From contig CM027384.1 of assembly GCA_015680905.1 (NCBI GenBank), forward strand, positions 73,689,501 to 73,753,500: a stretch of DNA of 64,000 nucleotides, in the 5' to 3' direction. Source of the stretch: Coptis chinensis (Eukaryota; Streptophyta; Magnoliopsida; Ranunculales; Ranunculaceae). Below the pieces are notes generated by a model. That model saw only the letters and a list, made by a program, of their open reading frames with translations. It was not told the origin of the DNA and ran no database searches. The translations under genes were made by a program, and so were the position numbers. Below are positions 59,710 through 64,000 of this stretch, piece after piece; positions within the stretch are counted from its first letter, which is position 1, and each line of letters starts with the position of its first letter.

Positions 59710-61473
59710 GTATACATTTTTCTTTCTTCATATGTGTAAGTTTATTTTTCTTTCTTTCTTCAAGGTGGCATTCCCAGTGTAAGTTTATCTTCATATGTAA
59801 GTTCAATCTCATTTCACTGTAAGTTCCTCCCTAATTTCCGTTCTTGCTTAATTTGGTCATCTTCATATGTATCCATTTCCGTTCTTGCTTAATTTGGTCA
59901 TCTTCTCCATATTTAATTTTATGTGTACATATATTTATCATTTTGTTTGTATCATTGTATGTGTTTACCTCTATAGGTCAAAGTGGCTATAACTCAAAGA
60001 AGGAGCTTTAATACGGCTCATCAAGTTGAGTTTTAACACTTTGAAGGTTTTGTTTTTTCAATTATGAAATCTACTTTCAATTGGTGTAATATGATATTTC
60101 CATGGTGCATGACTAAGGAAGCTCATGCAAGGATGGAATGCTAGAATGCTTCGTCCTTTTCATTGAAATCAGTGGGGACAATATCCATATATTATATATA
60201 TACTTCGATTTTTTTTATCCATTTCGGTGTAGACACCCTCCTGACGTTTACTAAAAGAGCTATAACTGCATCTATGATATATAGGTCGATAAAAGTCTTG
60301 TGAAACCTACCTCCTCCTACTTTTGGCTATTTTTTTGCTTCAATATATAAGAGATCATCAAGATTTGTTTTTACGGTGTCATTCCTTTCTTTCTCCATGC
60401 AAGACTATATTGAACCAATACATTAAAATACTTAAGTTAGATGCTAAGTTTATTGACAAAGGCCTCGAATTTGCACATCGCGATTTCGTAATACAAAGTT
60501 AAAAAAGCGGGACAAGATCAATATCGTGGAAATCTCGAGCCTCTGTAGAGTTACTACCTAAAGCCGCGACCATCATCTACGCCGCCAAAGATACTTTTTG
60601 ATATGAATGAAAGCGAAAAGGCAGAAAAACCGGTAAATCAAATGATTTAAGTTTCCTTCTTTGAATGATTTTTTCGTCATCAACACCCTAAAACTGGATT
60701 GGACTTTTGGTTTCTCTCTCCAAATATGGTTTTTCTGGGTATCGGGTCATCCTTTATAGCTCTAATCGATATGACAAAACAGAAAACAAAACATTTTCTT
60801 TAGGACTAGAGTACTATACTGGTGTTAGTGAGCTCTCTACTTCTTTGTTAGCCATGAACACCTTTTTAGTTGTCCTTTTTTTTCATTCATTCGATATGGT
60901 AGTAACTATCATTGACGATTGTTGCTATTTTAATCACTGAATTGTTGAAAATTATAGGATTAGGTATGCTTGGAGAAGATTGGGCCCGCACTCTCGGGGG
61001 TTCTCAAGTTCTTGGATCTTTGTTTCTTCCGAAATGGTTCATGGAAAATCAAAAGTTTTGCTTTGACTTACGTGAAGCCACTTGCATCGAAAAAACTAGA
61101 TAAAGGAACCATCTATTGCAGTTGTTTAATTGGAGAAGGGGAAGTAATCCGTCTATCCATTCCAAATGCACAACGCAGCGATTTCTAACATGAGAGTCGG
61201 GGTTCTCTTCACGAAGGCTTCTTTGATGGCATGGATATCGATGCAACAACAACTATTAATGGTTGAATTTGCACAGGCGATTTCAAAGACAAAGTTAAAA
61301 GCGGGACAAAGCGGAATATCGAAAATCCGAGCCTCCCGTAGAGTTACTACCTAAAAGCACGACCATCATCTACGCTGCCAAATGGACTTTTTGATACAAA
61401 TGGAACGAAAAGGCAGAAAACCGGTAAAACAAATGATTTAAGTTTCCCTCTCTGAATGATTTTTATGTTATAG
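59710..61473 (+). repeat. Non-coding stretch with a 220-bp duplication
   Basis: 60475-60685 and 61270-61470 are diverged direct copies (AAAGCGGGACAA, GAGCCTC..GTAGAGTTACTACC, CGACCATCATCTACG, AAAGGCAGAAAA-CCGGTAAA, CAAATGATTTAAGTTTCC). 60960-61190 keeps open frames (WARTLGGSQVLGSLFLPKWF) that I cannot assign. 59840-59910 has a short duplication (TTTCCGTTCTTGCTTAATTT). Confidence 0.5.
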
Positions 61474-61535
61474 GATTTGCTTTTGTCTATATGGATGATG
61501 AGCGAGATGCCGAGGATGCAATTCGAGGACTTGAC
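61474..61535 (+). pseudogene. Isolated RRM exon of an RS-type SR splicing factor
   Basis: An acceptor (GTTATAG) precedes GFAFVYMDDERDAEDAIRGL, and a donor (GAC|GTATGA) follows. This 62-base piece is the RRM RNP1-containing exon of plant RS31/RS40/RS41-type SR proteins (usual form GFAFVYMEDERDAEDAI). No neighbouring exons are present, so it is a captured or stranded exon. Confidence 0.65.
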
Positions 61536-61589
61536 GTATGAATTTAAGACAAAGCCGGCATTTGATTTACAATTTAATACTTTGTACTT

Positions 61590-62455
61590 GCATTATGCGA
61601 GAGCTTGAAGAATTATCCTCGAAAGTGCTGCGGCTAAGTTCCAAATGCAAAATTGCGGGGAAATTAGGCGTTGAGGTTGGTGGTGCTCATGGTCTACCAA
61701 ATGATCGCAACACACCGAGTAATGTTATGTCAATTCATCCCGGTCTTAGTAGTCATATGAACAATAACAACCACATGGTTGGAAGTGGAGTCTTGAATAC
61801 TTCAAAGACAAACCGCATTGGCTCTCGGCAATTATCGAACTTATAGTGAGAACTCCATGAATTCAATCCTAATGCGCTTCAACAAGAGGCTTCTCCTTCA
61901 ATACTCCAATTCGGAACAAACTTCTCCATTTCAAGGTCATGAATCTTCGATTCGGGGATCAATGCAAAACATTCCGAAATGGATTGTCAACCCCACGCCA
62001 GACCTCAACAAAGCAGACCCGAATAAATGGTGCACTTCTGTGAGAACCGTTCCACAGTCTTCTCAAGGCAGCCAATTTGCTTGATCCGATCCAAAGAAGC
62101 TTCATGAGATGATGAATAACAGTGGAGGAAGGGTGCAACAACAATCACCAAGTGGGCATAATGCAAATGGACTTAGGTGAGGCAACCTTTAATGTATTAA
62201 ATGGGGCCACAAATGGAGATCCTTGCCAATTGCTTCTGAGGCATGGTTGGGATCTGCGAATAGGAACATCGATAATGCTCCGGGCGGTATTATCAATGAG
62301 ATGCATTAGGAACAACGGCTTTAAGACCTTGGCTAATATCAACCCCATGTTTGGTGGTAACGATAATCTCGAAATCTTCGGATGACACGAAGAATCTTCA
62401 CTTGCCCGAATTGGAACAAGATATAACTAACGAATTCCCCGAGTGGGACGTATAA
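61590..62455 (+). pseudogene. SLK: SEUSS-like (SLK) transcriptional co-regulator, C-terminal fragment
   Basis: Frame-shifting translation gives RELEELSSKV, MSIHPGLSSHMNNNNHMVGS, MNS-NPNALQQEAS, QGSMQN-type words (RGSMQNIPKW), MMNNSGGRVQQQSPSGHNAN and DDTKNLHLPELEQDITNEF ending WDV-stop at about 62455. Asn/Gln/Ser-rich order and the LHLPE..QDI..EF end match the C-terminal half of plant SEUSS/SLK proteins, LIM-binding co-regulators. Many frameshifts; the conserved LDB dimerisation domain is absent. A family assignment from memory. Confidence 0.5.
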
Positions 62456-64000
62456 AGGCTCCCCGCCATGGCTTATGGCTGGAGGACAAAGCTGATGTCA
62501 TTGTTGTTGTGGGTGCATCCGCATTTGTTGCAAGATGCACCGTTTTGTACAAGACCATTAGGCAAATCGATGATTGTGGGGATTATATAACCCGGATAAT
62601 CTGGGATTTCTAAATTAGGGGTTTGGCGGTTTTGCGGGTTTGCCATTTCTAATTCATCAAGTGTAATCTATAATCGGGCGGTTGATGTGACTCCATTAAT
62701 ATCTTGATATGATATTGCAAACCCGTCTTTGTTTCAACCGTTTAGTTTTAAAAAGTCCAGTGCTCACACAACACTTCAAAAATGCTCTTTCATTTCTTCC
62801 CCAAGATCTTACTGTTTTGAAAACGTTTATTTGTTGACTACTATTTTCATGTAAGTTCTCCATGTAAGTTTCATGTCTTCTATACAGAACATTCGTTCAC
62901 GGTTCATTACCATATATATAATGGGCACATCGCCCATGGTCTAGGACCAGGAATTTAATAAGGCGACATGACTGACTCCTATTCTACTTGGTGATAATTC
63001 TTACAGGAGACCTTAAGTAAGACTAATTCTCTGGAGTCTAGGATCAGGAAAGCCACCAAAGAAGCACTCAAAACAACAAAATTAGCTGGAACGACGGTCT
63101 TTGTAAAGCCGGTTACAATAGTGCCATTTGCAAGTTCAAATGGAGAAACTCGCCAGATATGACTCTTTTATGCTTAAAATAGTTATTAATCAGCGTGGAA
63201 AAAGTAATGTTGCAATAAAATCGTATAAGATTCATATAACTATATATTTTAGGATAGTATCATTATCTCATAGTCGTCCTTTTCCAGATGTAATTAAAAA
63301 ACTTCTAATTACAAAGACTCTTCACCCTATGAAATATATATATACCAACCACATAATGCTAAACACAATTTATTCCATGACAATATATGTTTTTTATTAA
63401 ACTACTATAATAAAAAATAAGATAATCAAACATACAACAAGAATCAAACATACAACAAGAAGATCGTGGAGTACAAAACAAAACACAATGTTTCAAAAGA
63501 GTGCACTTAGAAAATTTTCAAAAAGAAAAGATTTATGAAGAACCATTAATGATTTGAGAACTATCGATGCGTAGCGGATGTCGCAATCAATGTGCCTATA
63601 CTAAGAGAATACCATCAAGATCCAAATTATCCTAGCATAGAAACATCATTTGGAACATACCAAACCAAGAAAGTTGACTCAAAAATGTTGTTTGTGTCAT
63701 ACGCTATCTACAACAGATATACAAGTTTGAAGTACTAGATGTGAATTACAACTAACTCATGACTAGGCGTGAAGAGCTCTATGAAGCAAATATTCAAGTA
63801 GAAGAACTTCAAATCTTGAGAATAAAGCATTGTGCGTAATGAATATAATTCGGTTATCGCTAAACATATGGTATGTTTTGAGTGCGTGTTATATTTCTTG
63901 ATTGTTGCTATATTTTGATATAGTTTATATAGGTGGATGATAAGAATTGTTATTTAGAATAATAATAACCCAAAATAGAAATAAAATCTTTTGTCAAAAC
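62456..64000. other. No gene recognised
   Basis: AT-rich, with a short hairpin at 62921-62937 (ATGGGC-acatc-GCCCAT) followed by CTAG at 62941-62944. Frames such as 63128-63400 show no family motif. Similar short words (ACATACAACAAGAA) repeat at 63429-63460. Confidence 0.4.

Noticed and set aside
62921..62944. Hairpin ATGGGC-acatc-GCCCAT followed by CTAG, as at a Helitron 3' end
   Set aside because: Stem is only 6 bp, the gap to CTAG is 3 bases (about 10-12 is usual) and the next base is G, not T. Kept only as a point to check for the gene-fragment mosaic.
1..64000. tRNA, rRNA and snoRNA genes
   Set aside because: Looked for cloverleaf-like A/B boxes and conserved rRNA words while reading; none was convincing. 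tRNAscan-SE and Infernal would settle this.

Overview
This window is nuclear DNA of a flowering plant, probably a eudicot. The support is GT-AG introns in AT-rich DNA, (TTTAGGG)n motifs, plant-specific families (a TRB single-Myb-histone protein, CYP71-type P450s, a plant-mobile-domain protein) and a dense load of plant LINE, LTR, Mutator, hAT and MITE elements. I cannot name a species. Only two genes look close to complete: a telomere-repeat-binding factor (TRB) on the minus strand (11183-14949) and an MMTAG2-like nuclear protein on the plus strand (41764-44166, with one suspicious 1-nt frameshift). Most of the rest is mobile DNA or decayed gene copies.

Layout. 1-2480: 5' part of a degraded LINE (minus). 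3823-4224: a possible small two-exon mitochondrial protein. 4380-4752: a LINE 3' tail. 5012-9058: a tandem pair of broken CYP71-type P450 copies; the left one has lost most of exon 1 and the right one carries two small frameshifts. 11183-15130: TRB gene with a 1.56-kb intron holding a repeat pair. 15360-19160: a second, longer decayed LINE. 19204-22720: a 3.5-kb solo-LTR-like element with a 5-bp target duplication. 24000-26900: MITE-rich DNA.

26904-39324 is the most unusual part. A decayed MuDR/FAR1-type transposase gene (plus) runs into an OTU-type cysteine-protease domain and faces a decayed plant-mobile-domain (PMD) gene (minus). In and around them lie three arrays of short palindromes built on CAAACGAC/GTCGTTTG half-sites: one upstream that is itself a large inverted repeat, one inside the first transposase intron, and one between the convergent genes. 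A 2.9-kb LTR-like element (8-shared-family with 19204-22720) sits in the intronic array, and a 935-bp hAT-type element interrupts the transposase ORF. Both have perfect target duplications.

41764-45272: the MMTAG2-like gene and the 5' part of an mTERF gene. 45615-52682: a Ty1/copia element with a CTATT target duplication, whose 3' LTR is split by another 3.0-kb LTR-like insertion (49532-52560, duplication GTTTC). 52911-54531: a further solo LTR carrying a Mutator-type MITE. 55189-55780: second copy of a roughly 600-bp dispersed repeat. 56040-56665: an array of GCAACAT/ATGTTGC palindromes. 57100-62455: a mosaic of fragments of unrelated genes (SMG1-like, endo-beta-mannosidase, an RS-type SR-protein exon, SEUSS-like), as expected of gene capture by a transposon. 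62456-64000: nothing recognised.

All identifications come from reading translations and repeats by eye. No database search was run, so family names rest on remembered motifs, and exon borders rest on GT-AG sites plus frame continuity.
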